A DNA stretch of 44,629 bases from Novosphingobium sp. AP12. GTDB lineage: Bacteria; Pseudomonadota; Alphaproteobacteria; Sphingomonadales; Sphingomonadaceae. Under the pieces are notes generated by a model. The model was not told where the DNA came from, did not search any database, and worked only from the letters and a program-made list of their open reading frames with translations. Numbering within the stretch: the stretch's first letter is position 1; each line of letters begins with the position of its first letter. Location: contig NZ_AKKE01000175.1 of NCBI RefSeq assembly GCF_000281975.1, forward strand, positions 1 to 44,629. The letters run 5' to 3'. This document shows positions 25,068-32,364 of this stretch, in pieces. The position numbers and the translations under genes are program-made.

Positions 25068-26054
25068 ATGGAATTCCTCTTCGCCGACTGGCTCGGCACC
25101 CCGGCGTGGTTCTGGCTGGCCTTCGCGGCCGTCGTGCTGCTGCTTACCGCCTTCGACCTCGGCGTCCTGCACAAGGACGACCGCGAGATGGGCATCGCCG
25201 AATCGCTGAAGCTCTCGGTGTTCTACATCAGTATCGCCATGGTCTTCGGCGCGTGGATCTGGTGGGCCAAGGGCTCGGCGCCGGCGATCGACTACTACAC
25301 CGGTTACTTCATCGAGAAGGCGCTCTCGATCGACAACGTCTTCGTCATATCGATGATCTTCGGCTTCTTCGCGATTGCGCCCAAGTACCAGTACCGCGCC
25401 CTGCTCTGGGGCATCCTCGCGGTGATCGTGCTGCGCGGCCTCATGATCGCGGGCGGCGCGGCGCTGGTCGCCAACGCCCACTGGGTCATGTACATCTTCG
25501 CGGCCTTCCTGATCTACACCGGCGTGAAGATGCTGTTCGCGACCGACCACGACCCGGACATCGGCAACAACGCCGCGGTGCGCTGGATTTCGCGCCACAT
25601 GCGCGTGACCAAGGTCCATCATGCCGAGCACTTCTTCGTGCGTGAGACCGACGCCAAGGGCAAGCTGGTGTGGGCGGCGACCCCGCTGTTCCTGGCGCTG
25701 GTGGTCATCAACCTCGCCGACCTCGTCTTTGCGGTCGACTCGGTTCCGGCGATCTTCTCGATCACCACGGACACCTTCATCGTCTACACCTCGAACATCA
25801 TGGCGATCCTGGGCCTGCGCGCGCTCTATTTCGCGCTGGCGGCGATGGTGCACCGCTTCGAATACCTGAAGTACGCGCTGGCGCTGGTCCTAGTGTTCAT
25901 CGGCGGCAAGATCCTGATCGCCGACTTCGCGCTGGGCGGGGCTAAGTTTCCGCCGCTCCTGAGCCTTGGCGTGACGCTGGCGCTGATCGCGGGCGGGGTG
26001 GTGTGGTCCCTGTGGAAGACGCGGGGCGAGGGGGGCGTGGTGACGCCGGAGTAA
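25068..26054 (+). CDS. TerC/Alx family integral membrane protein
   Basis: A 328-residue polytopic protein of the TerC/Alx family, with about nine membrane helices. The characteristic motifs are FDLGVLHKDDREMGIAESL near the N-terminus, FIEKALSIDNVFVISMIFGF, and NLADLVFAVDSVPAIFSITTDTFIVYTSN in the second half. The acidic residues in the helices (E and D of EKALSIDN and AVDSVPA) are the proposed metal path. Members of the family export manganese or act in metal loading of secreted enzymes. No manganese (yybP-ykoY) riboswitch could be recognised in the short leader. It stands alone and is followed by a REP-like palindrome at 26065. Confidence 0.92.
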   Translation: MEFLFADWLGTPAWFWLAFAAVVLLLTAFDLGVLHKDDREMGIAESLKLSVFYISIAMVFGAWIWWAKGSAPAIDYYTGYFIEKALSIDNVFVISMIFGFFAIAPKYQYRALLWGILAVIVLRGLMIAGGAALVANAHWVMYIFAAFLIYTGVKMLFATDHDPDIGNNAAVRWISRHMRVTKVHHAEHFFVRETDAKGKLVWAATPLFLALVVINLADLVFAVDSVPAIFSITTDTFIVYTSNIMAILGLRALYFALAAMVHRFEYLKYALALVLVFIGGKILIADFALGGAKFPPLLSLGVTLALIAGGVVWSLWKTRGEGGVVTPE

Positions 26055-26064
26055 TCGCCCGTCC

Positions 26065-26088
26065 CCCCGCCTTCGCGGGGATGACGAA
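26065..26088. repeat. REP-like palindrome, copy 1 of 3
   Basis: CCCCGCCTTCGCGGGG followed by ATGACGAA, 24 identical bases also found at 41794 and 42768. The first part is a hairpin with a CTTC/TTCG turn. It lies just after the terC stop codon. Such units are widespread between genes in sphingomonads. Confidence 0.85.
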
Positions 26089-26182
26089 AGAGGGGCTGTG
26101 GCGGGGCAGGAGAAGCGCGCTGCGTCACTCCAGCCGCCAATAAGCAGGTGCGCCAGCCGGGTCATGCCGCTACGAGGCGGCG

Positions 26183-27088
26183 ATGAGTACCACCACCGCC
26201 GCCCCTGCCGTCCCCGGCCACGACTGGACGCCCCGCCACCTGCTGGCGCTGCTCGTCGCCAACGCCGCGCTGGCGCTCGGGGCGTGGTTCGTGCGTCTGT
26301 CGGACACCGGCCCCGTCGCCGCCGGGTTCTGGCGGCTGTCGCTGGCGCTGCCGGTGCTGGTCCTCCTCGCCGCGCGCGAGCCGGCGGCGCAGCGGCGCAT
26401 GGGGCCGGGCCTTCTCGCGCTCGTGATCGGGGCGGGCGTGTTCTTTGCGCTCGACCTTGCGGCCTGGCACTTCGGCATCGTGCGGACCAAGCTGGGTAAC
26501 GCCTCGCTGTTCGGCAACTCAGGCAGCCTGATCGTGATGGTCTGGGGCCTGTTCGTCGCTCGCCGTGCGCCGCGCGTCCTGGAGATAGCCGCCATCGCCG
26601 CTGCGCTTGGCGGCGCGGGCCTGCTGATGGGCGGTTCGCTGGAGATCAGCCACGACAACCTCGTGGGAGACCTGTTCTGCCTGCTGGGCGGGCTGTTCTA
26701 TGCCTTCTACATCATCATGCTCAACGGCGCGCGCGAGCGGCTGGGGCAGTATTCGCTGCTGGCCGTCTCGACTGCGGCGAGCGTGCCGGTCATGCTGCTC
26801 GTCGCGGTGCTGCTGGGAGAGACGATCTGGCCGCACAACTGGACCCCGCTGATCGCGCTGGCCATTTCCAGCCAGCTCATCGGGCAGGGCTTCCTGATCT
26901 ACTCGCTGCGTCACTTCACCCCGCTGGTAATCGGTCTCGCGCTGATGACGCAGCCGGCGCTCACCGCGACCGTCGGCTGGCTCGCCTTCGGGGAAACGCT
27001 GAGCGCCCTGGACGTGCTTGGCATGGTGCTGCTCGCCGCTGCACTGATGCTTGCGAAGGCGGGCGACAAACCCTCAGGAAAGGCCTGA
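26183..27088 (+). CDS. DMT superfamily (EamA) transporter
   Basis: A 301-residue protein with ten membrane helices arranged as two EamA repeats (about residues 20-145 and 160-295). The repeats contain AAGFWRLSLALPVLVLLA and LTPLV-type HFTPLVIGLALMTQPALTATVGWLAFGE. This superfamily exports or exchanges small metabolites such as amino acids or nucleotide sugars; the cargo is not predictable. The start at 26183 has GAGG five bases upstream. It ends three bases before rluE, so the two are probably co-transcribed. Confidence 0.9.
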   Translation: MSTTTAAPAVPGHDWTPRHLLALLVANAALALGAWFVRLSDTGPVAAGFWRLSLALPVLVLLAAREPAAQRRMGPGLLALVIGAGVFFALDLAAWHFGIVRTKLGNASLFGNSGSLIVMVWGLFVARRAPRVLEIAAIAAALGGAGLLMGGSLEISHDNLVGDLFCLLGGLFYAFYIIMLNGARERLGQYSLLAVSTAASVPVMLLVAVLLGETIWPHNWTPLIALAISSQLIGQGFLIYSLRHFTPLVIGLALMTQPALTATVGWLAFGETLSALDVLGMVLLAAALMLAKAGDKPSGKA

Positions 27089-27091
27089 TCC

Positions 27092-27640
27092 ATGGCGCGC
27101 CTCATTCTCTTCAACAAGCCGTTCGACGTGCTCGCGCAATTCACGGACCTGAAGTCCCCCACCCCGCGCGCGACGCTGTCGGACTTCATCCAGGTGCCCG
27201 GCGTCTACCCCGCCGGGCGGCTCGACCGCGACAGCGAGGGGCTGATGCTGCTCACCGACGACGGACGCCTGCAGTCGCGCATCGCCGATCCGAAGTACAA
27301 GACCGCCAAGACCTATCTCGTGCAGGTCGAGGGCGAACCGGACGAGGCGGCGATCGCGGCCCTGTGCAATGGCGTGGTCCTCAACGACGGCCCGACCCTG
27401 CGCGCCAAGGCCAGCCGCATTGACGCGCCCGACCTCTGGCCCCGCACGCCGCCGGTGCGCTTCCGCAAGAGCGTGCCCGACTGCTGGATCGAACTCACCA
27501 TCCATGAAGGCCGCAACCGGCAGGTCCGCCGCATGACCGCCGCGGTCGGTCACCCCACTCTGCGGCTGGTGCGCTGGCGCATCGGCGACTGGACGCTGGA
27601 GGGCCTGGCCCCCGGTGAGTGGCGGGAAGTGGCAGCTTGA
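27092..27640 (+). CDS. rluE: 23S rRNA pseudouridine synthase, RluE type
   Basis: A 182-residue RsuA-family pseudouridine synthase without the N-terminal S4 domain, as in RluE. The catalytic motif is AGRLDRDSEGLMLLT with D45. LFNKPFDVLAQFTD at the N-terminus and TIHEGRNRQVRRM with LRLVRWRIG near the C-terminus complete the family pattern. RluE modifies one uridine of 23S rRNA (U2457 in E. coli). It follows the DMT transporter by three bases and precedes trxC on the same strand. Confidence 0.9.
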   Translation: MARLILFNKPFDVLAQFTDLKSPTPRATLSDFIQVPGVYPAGRLDRDSEGLMLLTDDGRLQSRIADPKYKTAKTYLVQVEGEPDEAAIAALCNGVVLNDGPTLRAKASRIDAPDLWPRTPPVRFRKSVPDCWIELTIHEGRNRQVRRMTAAVGHPTLRLVRWRIGDWTLEGLAPGEWREVAA

Positions 27641-27692
27641 CCTTCACGCGGCGGCGGGCCGTTCCCAGATAGGCGCAAAAGGAGATGATGCG

Positions 27693-28136
27693 ATGACCCA
27701 GGACAGCGTGATCGTCGTGTGCCCCACTTGCGCGACCTCCAACCGCGTGCCGACGCAGCGACTGGGCGCTGGCGGCACCTGCGGGAAGTGCCGCAATCCG
27801 CTGTTCGCCGGAGCGCCCGTCACGCTGACCGCCGCCAACTTCGACGCCCACGCCAGCCGCAGCGATTTGCCGCTTCTGGTGGATTTCTGGGCCTCGTGGT
27901 GCGGGCCGTGCCTGCAGATGGCCCCGGCCTTCACCGCCGCGGCCGCGCAGCTGGAGCCTGAGATGCGCCTCGGCAAGCTCGATACCGAGGCCGAAAGCGC
28001 GATCGCCGGGCGCTATGCGATACGCTCGATCCCGACGCTGATCCTGCTGCGCAAGGGCCGCGAGATCGCGCGCCAGTCTGGCGCCATGCCCGGCAGCGCG
28101 ATCATATCGTGGGCACGGCAGGCAGCGCGGGGGTAG
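27693..28136 (+). CDS. trxC: Thioredoxin 2 (TrxC) with N-terminal zinc finger
   Basis: A 147-residue protein from the ATG at 27693, which has AGGAGA upstream; the frame is open further upstream but those residues are not family-like. The N-terminal zinc-binding pair VCPTC (C10, C13) and TCGKC (C30, C33) is characteristic of thioredoxin 2. The redox motif DFWASWCGPC has C70 and C73, and SIPTLILLRKG with the cis-Pro follows. It reduces protein disulfides and is often part of the oxidative stress response. It lies 52 bases after rluE and converges with nadA. Confidence 0.95.
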   Translation: MTQDSVIVVCPTCATSNRVPTQRLGAGGTCGKCRNPLFAGAPVTLTAANFDAHASRSDLPLLVDFWASWCGPCLQMAPAFTAAAAQLEPEMRLGKLDTEAESAIAGRYAIRSIPTLILLRKGREIARQSGAMPGSAIISWARQAARG

Positions 28137-28157
28137 CGCGCCGCCCCGCCGGCGTCC

Positions 28158-29144
28158 TCAGCGCGCGCCGAGGTCGCCGAGGCCGATGGTGCCGCTTGCC
28201 ATGTCGAGCATGCGGTCGAGGCTCTTCTTCGCGGCGAGGCGAAGGCCTTCCTCGATCTCCACGCGCGGCTCCAGGTCGCGCAGGGCGAGGTAAAGCTTCT
28301 CCATGGTGTTGAGCGCCATGTAGGGGCAGATGTTGCAATTGCAGTTGCCGTCCGCTCCCGGCGCGCCGATGAAGATCTTGTTCGGGATCGCCAGCTGCAT
28401 CTGGTGGATGATGTGCGGTTCGGTGGCGACGATCAGCGTGTCGCCGGGCATCGTCTTGGCATATTGCAGGATGCCGCTAGTCGAGCCGACGTAGTCCGCG
28501 TGGTCGACGATCGTCGGCGGGCATTCCGGGTGCGCGGCGATCGGTGCGCCGGGATGCTGCGCCTTGAGCTTGAGCAGCTCGGTCTCGCTGAACGCCTCGT
28601 GGACGATGCAGACACCCGGCCACAGCAGCATCTCGCGGTCGAACTTGCGGCTGAGGTAGCCGCCGAGGTGCCGGTCGGGGCCGAAGATGATCTTCTGGTC
28701 TCGCGGGATCTGCTGCAGGATCGTCTCGGCGCTGGAGCTGGTTACGATCACGTCGGACAGCGCCTTCACCTCGGTCGAGCAGTTGATGTAGGTCAGCGCG
28801 ATGTGGTCGGGATGCGCCTCGCGGAAGGCCTTGAACTTCTCAGGCGGGCAAGAATCCTCGAGGCTGCACCCGGCGTCGAGGTCGGGCAGCACGACGATCT
28901 TGTTCGGCGAGAGGATCTTGGCGGTGTCGGCCATGAACTTGACGCCGCAGAAGGCGATGACGTCGGCGTCGGTCTCGGCGGCCTTGCGGCTGAGCTCGAG
29001 GCTGTCGCCCACGAAGTCGGCAAGGTCCTGCAGTTCGGGCTTCTGGTAATAGTGGGCGAGGATGACCGCGTTGCGTTCCTTGCGCAGCCGTTCGATCTCG
29101 GCGCGCACGTCGATGCCGGAAAGATCGGCGGGCATTACGGTCAT
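28158..29144 (-). CDS. nadA: Quinolinate synthase
   Basis: A 328-residue quinolinate synthase A. The start at 29144 has GAGGG six bases upstream. Family signatures are ILAHYYQKPELQDLADFVGDSL at the N-terminus (more than one motif region), VKFMADTAKIL, YINCSTEVKA, FGPDRHLGGY, HPECP and the CNCNICPYM region, which supply the [4Fe-4S] cluster cysteines. It condenses iminoaspartate with dihydroxyacetone phosphate for NAD synthesis. nadB and nadC, often next to nadA, are not in the window. The gene is alone on the minus strand. Confidence 0.95.
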   Translation of the reverse strand: MTVMPADLSGIDVRAEIERLRKERNAVILAHYYQKPELQDLADFVGDSLELSRKAAETDADVIAFCGVKFMADTAKILSPNKIVVLPDLDAGCSLEDSCPPEKFKAFREAHPDHIALTYINCSTEVKALSDVIVTSSSAETILQQIPRDQKIIFGPDRHLGGYLSRKFDREMLLWPGVCIVHEAFSETELLKLKAQHPGAPIAAHPECPPTIVDHADYVGSTSGILQYAKTMPGDTLIVATEPHIIHQMQLAIPNKIFIGAPGADGNCNCNICPYMALNTMEKLYLALRDLEPRVEIEEGLRLAAKKSLDRMLDMASGTIGLGDLGAR

Positions 29145-29236
29145 GGCATTCCCTCTGGTCGCGTGCTGCGGTCCTTGCGCCGCGGCGGGGCCTATCTAGG
29201 CACGAGAGGTCGCGGACCCAAGGGGAAAATGCGCAG

Positions 29237-29953
29237 TCAGGCGGCGGCGACCCGCCCGGCGAACGCGATCCACCACGGCGATATCGCCAACAGTTCGATC
29301 ACAACGTGTCCCAGCACGACGGCGAGCATCACCGCCATGGTCGCGGGATGGACCCGCCCCAGCGAGCGGCGGTCGTGCCGCACGACCAGCGCGACGACAC
29401 CAAGCTGGATCACCATGGCCACCCACTCGCCCCAGGGCATGATGAACGGCATGGGCAGCACGCGGCCGAGGGCTGGCTCCATCAGCAACACCGTCGAGCC
29501 GATGATGAGCCGCTTGTGCCAGTCCGCCTGTGCGCGCCAGGCGATGGCGGTGGCCAGCAGCACGGCAAAGATCACCACGCCGACGTGGACGAGCGCGAGG
29601 AAATAGGCAGGCGTGAAGAACGGCGGGAAGAAGCCGGCCTGCAAGGCGGTCACGCAGGTGACGCTCGCCAGCACCATGATGAGGGGCAGCATCAACGCGC
29701 TCGCCCAGCCGAGCTTGCGGTGGATTTCGAGGCCGACGCCTCGCCCCGCCAGTACCGACTGCGTGCACAGCAGGCCGAGCCATGCGAGCATCGTCATGCC
29801 GTGGAGGTGGAAGATCAGCGGGACCTGCGTGTATGGCACGAAGCCGCGCAGCGCGAACTGCGCGAAGCCGAATACGATGAACAGGCTCATGCCGATCGTC
29901 ATCTTCGCCCAGAACGAAAGGCGCACCACTTGTGCGCCGGCTGTGGTTGCCAT
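29237..29953 (-). CDS. Polytopic membrane protein of unknown function
   Basis: A 238-residue protein with six or seven membrane helices (for example MTIGMSLFIVFGFAQFAL, then VPLIFHLHGMTMLAWLGLL, and later VHVGVVIFAVLLATAIAW). Conserved-looking His residues occur inside or near helices: HLHGM, EIHRKLGW, HVGVV and DWHKRL. This pattern resembles alphaproteobacterial proteins annotated as hypothetical membrane proteins with possible heme or metal-binding histidines. No named family can be assigned with confidence. It is in single-gene arrangement between nadA and the MBL-fold gene. Confidence 0.75.
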   Translation of the reverse strand: MATTAGAQVVRLSFWAKMTIGMSLFIVFGFAQFALRGFVPYTQVPLIFHLHGMTMLAWLGLLCTQSVLAGRGVGLEIHRKLGWASALMLPLIMVLASVTCVTALQAGFFPPFFTPAYFLALVHVGVVIFAVLLATAIAWRAQADWHKRLIIGSTVLLMEPALGRVLPMPFIMPWGEWVAMVIQLGVVALVVRHDRRSLGRVHPATMAVMLAVVLGHVVIELLAISPWWIAFAGRVAAA

Positions 29954-30030
29954 GAATTATCCTCCACCCCGTGACGATGGCGGATAGTAAATCTTTCAGC
30001 GCTTTTCGGCCAATGCTTGTCGACGAATGT

Positions 30031-30915
30031 CTAATTCGCCGCGACGAGGCCCCACTCATCTTCGCGGCGCACTGTAACTCCACGCTTTTCCAGGTCGAGC
30101 AGGTGGGCCAATACGGAGCGCCCGGCGGCCGGCCACAGGCGTTCGTCCACGCCCTTGTACATAAGTGGCACCATATCCGTGATGCGCGTGACGCCCGATT
30201 CGACCTGGCGCAGGATTTGCCGCTCGCGCTGGCGGCGGTGGCCGATCATGCCGCGCACGAGCTGGCGGGGCTTGGTCACCTCGGGGCCGTGGGCGGGGTA
30301 ATAGACGCTGTCCTGCTCGCGTTCGTAGAGCTTGGTGAGGCTGGCCATGTAGGCGGTCATGTCGCCGTCGGGGGGCGAGACGACGCTGGTCGACCAGCCC
30401 ATGACGTGATCGCCGGTGAACAGCGCGCCGGTTTCCTCCAGCGCGAAGCAGAGGTGGTTCGAGGTGTGCCCCGGCGTCGCCACCCCGCGCAGCGTCCAGC
30501 CCTCGCCGGTGAGCGCCTCGCCGTCGGCAAGCACGCGGTCGGGCTTGTAGCCGGCATCGAAGGACGCGTCGGCGCGCGGGCCGTCATCGTCGAGCACCAG
30601 CGCTGCGCAGCCGATGATAGAAGCGCCGGTGAGCGCCTTGAGCGGAGCGGCGGCGGGCGAATGGTCACGGTGGGTGTGGGTGCAGGCAATAGCGACGACG
30701 CGGCTATCGCCAATCGCCTCGACCAGCGCGGCGATGTGTTCGGGTTCGTCCGGACCGGGATCGATCACCGCCACTTCGGACCCATCGCCCACGATATAGG
30801 TCTGGGTGCCGGTGTACGTGAAAGGCGAGGGGTTGCGCGCCAGCACCCGCCTGACCAGTGGGCCGACACGCTCGGCGAGGGCATAGGGCCTGTCGATCTC
30901 GGTGGTAGCGTCCAT
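30031..30915 (-). CDS. MBL-fold metallo-hydrolase (LACTB2-like)
   Basis: A 294-residue metallo-beta-lactamase-fold enzyme. The metal motif CTHTHRDHSPA contains H80, H82, D84 and H85; TPGHTSNHLCF and FTGDHVMGW supply the third His and the bridging Asp; YPAHGPEV supplies the last His. A winged-helix-like C-terminal domain (RERQILRQVESGVTRITDMV) is typical of LACTB2-type proteins, which cleave RNA or thioesters. The start at 30915 is chosen because the frame further upstream runs into the neighbouring DUF1465 gene. There is no clear ribosome binding site. It follows the DUF1465 gene by 44 bases on the same strand. Confidence 0.9.
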   Translation of the reverse strand: MDATTEIDRPYALAERVGPLVRRVLARNPSPFTYTGTQTYIVGDGSEVAVIDPGPDEPEHIAALVEAIGDSRVVAIACTHTHRDHSPAAAPLKALTGASIIGCAALVLDDDGPRADASFDAGYKPDRVLADGEALTGEGWTLRGVATPGHTSNHLCFALEETGALFTGDHVMGWSTSVVSPPDGDMTAYMASLTKLYEREQDSVYYPAHGPEVTKPRQLVRGMIGHRRQRERQILRQVESGVTRITDMVPLMYKGVDERLWPAAGRSVLAHLLDLEKRGVTVRREDEWGLVAAN

Positions 30916-30959
30916 GCCGCAGATATGGGGGCTTGCGGCCCTCGTGTCGAGATTGGGCC

Positions 30960-31424
30960 TTAGCCGACCAGCCTGCCCTCGATCCGTTGGCGCAAGCTGT
31001 CGATGGCGCTGGGGGCGACAGGAGCGGCCAGGCGCCAGGACTCGTCGAGACGCAGCAGGCGCTCGTAGAAGCGGCGGGTGGTGTCGACCAGTAGCGCGGT
31101 CGCGGTGTCGAGAAGGGCCGTCTGCACCGGGTCCGACTGGCGCATGTCGGGCGAGAGGCGGCCGTGGCGGCGCAGCTGCGCCTCGTTGATTTCGCCCAGG
31201 AAGTATGCGCGGTGATTGAGCAGCCAGGCGATGGCATGCATCATCCGCGTGGTCGTGCGCAGTCCTTCGCTCGACAGCGCAATGCGCGCGAGGTCTTCGT
31301 CGCGGTTTATTCTCTCGATCCGCCCGGACAGGGTAAAGGCGCCGTGCACCTCGTCGGACAGCACGAGGGCCTCGCAATAAAGCGCTTCGAGGATGCGCGG
31401 GCTGATCGGGCACGGTGCGGACAT
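30960..31424 (-). CDS. rcdA: DUF1465 family protein, probable ClpXP adaptor RcdA
   Basis: A 154-residue protein of the DUF1465 family, to which Caulobacter RcdA belongs. The conserved core is SSEGLRTTTRMMHAIAWLLNHRAYFLGEINEAQ. It is a small helical bundle with no membrane or metal motif. In Caulobacter RcdA helps deliver CtrA and other proteins to ClpXP at the cell pole during the cell cycle. The start at 31424 has no strong ribosome binding site. The frame is open further upstream, but that part runs across a perfect hairpin at 31515-31540 and is not family-like. DUF465 copy B lies upstream on the same strand. Confidence 0.8.
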   Translation of the reverse strand: MSAPCPISPRILEALYCEALVLSDEVHGAFTLSGRIERINRDEDLARIALSSEGLRTTTRMMHAIAWLLNHRAYFLGEINEAQLRRHGRLSPDMRQSDPVQTALLDTATALLVDTTRRFYERLLRLDESWRLAAPVAPSAIDSLRQRIEGRLVG

Positions 31425-31514
31425 GATGCGGTCATATTTCCGAACCGCGAGTCGGCGGCAACTGCCCCATATCCAAAATCCCGCGCAAAAATTCGCCTGT
31501 CCCCGATCGGTACG

Positions 31515-31540
31515 CCTGCGGGCCGAAAAACACCCGCAGG
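31515..31540 (-). other. Perfect hairpin between DUF465 copy B and rcdA
   Basis: CCTGCGGG (31515-31522) and CCCGCAGG (31533-31540) are perfect 8-base arms around a 10-base loop. It lies 66 bases after the DUF465 stop and 90 bases before the rcdA start. No T-run follows on the minus strand, so it is either a Rho-dependent stop region, an RNA element in the rcdA leader or a protein-binding site. Confidence 0.4.
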
Positions 31541-31606
31541 TTTCGCGGGGAAATGGCGCAAGTTTCGGGCCTGACAGCTTTTGAACAGGGCTCGGTTCTG
31601 GTGGGC

Positions 31607-31804
31607 TCAGGCGATAATATCGGGGATCAGGTAGTCGGCGATCTGGCTGATCTGGTCCTTCAGGCGCAGCTTGCGCTTCTTCAGCCGCGCGATCTGCAAC
31701 TGGTCGCCGGACCCGGCAGCCATCAAAGCATCGATCGCGGCATCGAGGTCGCGGTGCTCGATCTTCAGGATTTCGAGGCGCTTGCGCATTTCCTCTTCGG
31801 TCAC
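31607..31804 (-). CDS. DUF465 (YdcH-like) small coiled-coil protein, copy B
   Basis: A 65-residue protein starting with GTG at 31804, with AAGGA eight bases upstream. It is a textbook DUF465 protein: MRKRLEILKIEHRDLDAAID, a turn, then IARLKKRKLRLKDQISQIAD. Such proteins are helical hairpins found in many alphaproteobacteria; their function is unknown. It is divergent from DUF465 copy C at 32056, with a 251-base gap holding a perfect hairpin. Its 3' side leads to rcdA. Confidence 0.85.
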   Translation of the reverse strand: MTEEEMRKRLEILKIEHRDLDAAIDALMAAGSGDQLQIARLKKRKLRLKDQISQIADYLIPDIIA

Positions 31805-31874
31805 GCCGGAATTCCTTGCTCAAATAAACGCGCTGGTGCGACCGTCCGTGCGCTGCTCGGGGCAGTGCGCGGCC

Positions 31875-31897
31875 GAATCCTGCCTGACGCAGGATTC
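31875..31897. promoter_or_regulatory. Perfect 23-bp inverted repeat between two divergent DUF465 genes
   Basis: GAATCCTGC (31875-31883) and GCAGGATTC (31889-31897) are perfect 9-base arms around CTGAC. It lies in the 251-base divergent gap, 71 bases upstream of the copy B start. It could be an operator for both genes or an RNA hairpin in the copy B leader. No known binding protein was recognised. Confidence 0.45.
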
Positions 31898-32055
31898 ACG
31901 CGATTCACCGATATGAAGCAATAGGAGTCTTCGCAAGGTCGGCCGGATGTGGTTCCTTGGGTTTTGCGCCGGATCATCGAAGCCGAGTCGCCAATTCGGG
32001 TCACTCGCCATTTAGGTCCACCGCCAGGGGTCCGGCCCAAGAGGAGGAACCATCT

Positions 32056-32211
32056 ATGGATAGTTCGCACGTCAGCGCCCTTCAGCTCAAGCATGCCGGC
32101 ATCGAACGGCAGATCCACGAGGAAATGAGCCGTCCGGTTCCTGATGCTGCGGTGGTTCAGGCCCTCAAGAAGCGAAAGCTTAGGCTCAAGGAGGAAATCG
32201 GCCGGTTCTGA
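32056..32211 (+). CDS. DUF465 (YdcH-like) small coiled-coil protein, copy C
   Basis: A 51-codon frame from the ATG at 32056 with GAGGAGG upstream. The protein reads SALQLKHAGIERQIHEEMSR, PVPDAAVVQALKKRKLRLKE, EIGRF: two helices with the ALKKRKLRLK signature of DUF465. It is shorter than copy B by 14 residues at the ends. It is divergent from copy B and upstream of ptsP, with 153 bases between. Function is unknown. Confidence 0.85.
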   Translation: MDSSHVSALQLKHAGIERQIHEEMSRPVPDAAVVQALKKRKLRLKEEIGRF

Positions 32212-32333
32212 CCGCCGATTTGAGCCGCGGACATTTCGCCGCCGGCCATTAGACCACCGGAGAAATCCACCGGTCGAACCGGAGATTCCGATATCACCCA
32301 CATAAGCTGATTCGACGGCATCCGCTGCGTTCA

Positions 32334-32362
32334 CAAAGCGATCGCTTTGCGTTACGCGTAAC
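32334..32362 (+). promoter_or_regulatory. Two adjacent perfect palindromes directly before the ptsP start
   Basis: CAAAGCGATCGCTTTG (32334-32349) and GTTACGCGTAAC (32351-32362) are perfect palindromes separated by one base. The second ends two bases before the ptsP ATG at 32365. They occupy the place where a ribosome binding site should be, and no Shine-Dalgarno sequence is visible. Either they are DNA-binding sites, or they form RNA hairpins that control ptsP translation. Confidence 0.5.
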
Positions 32363-32364
32363 AA

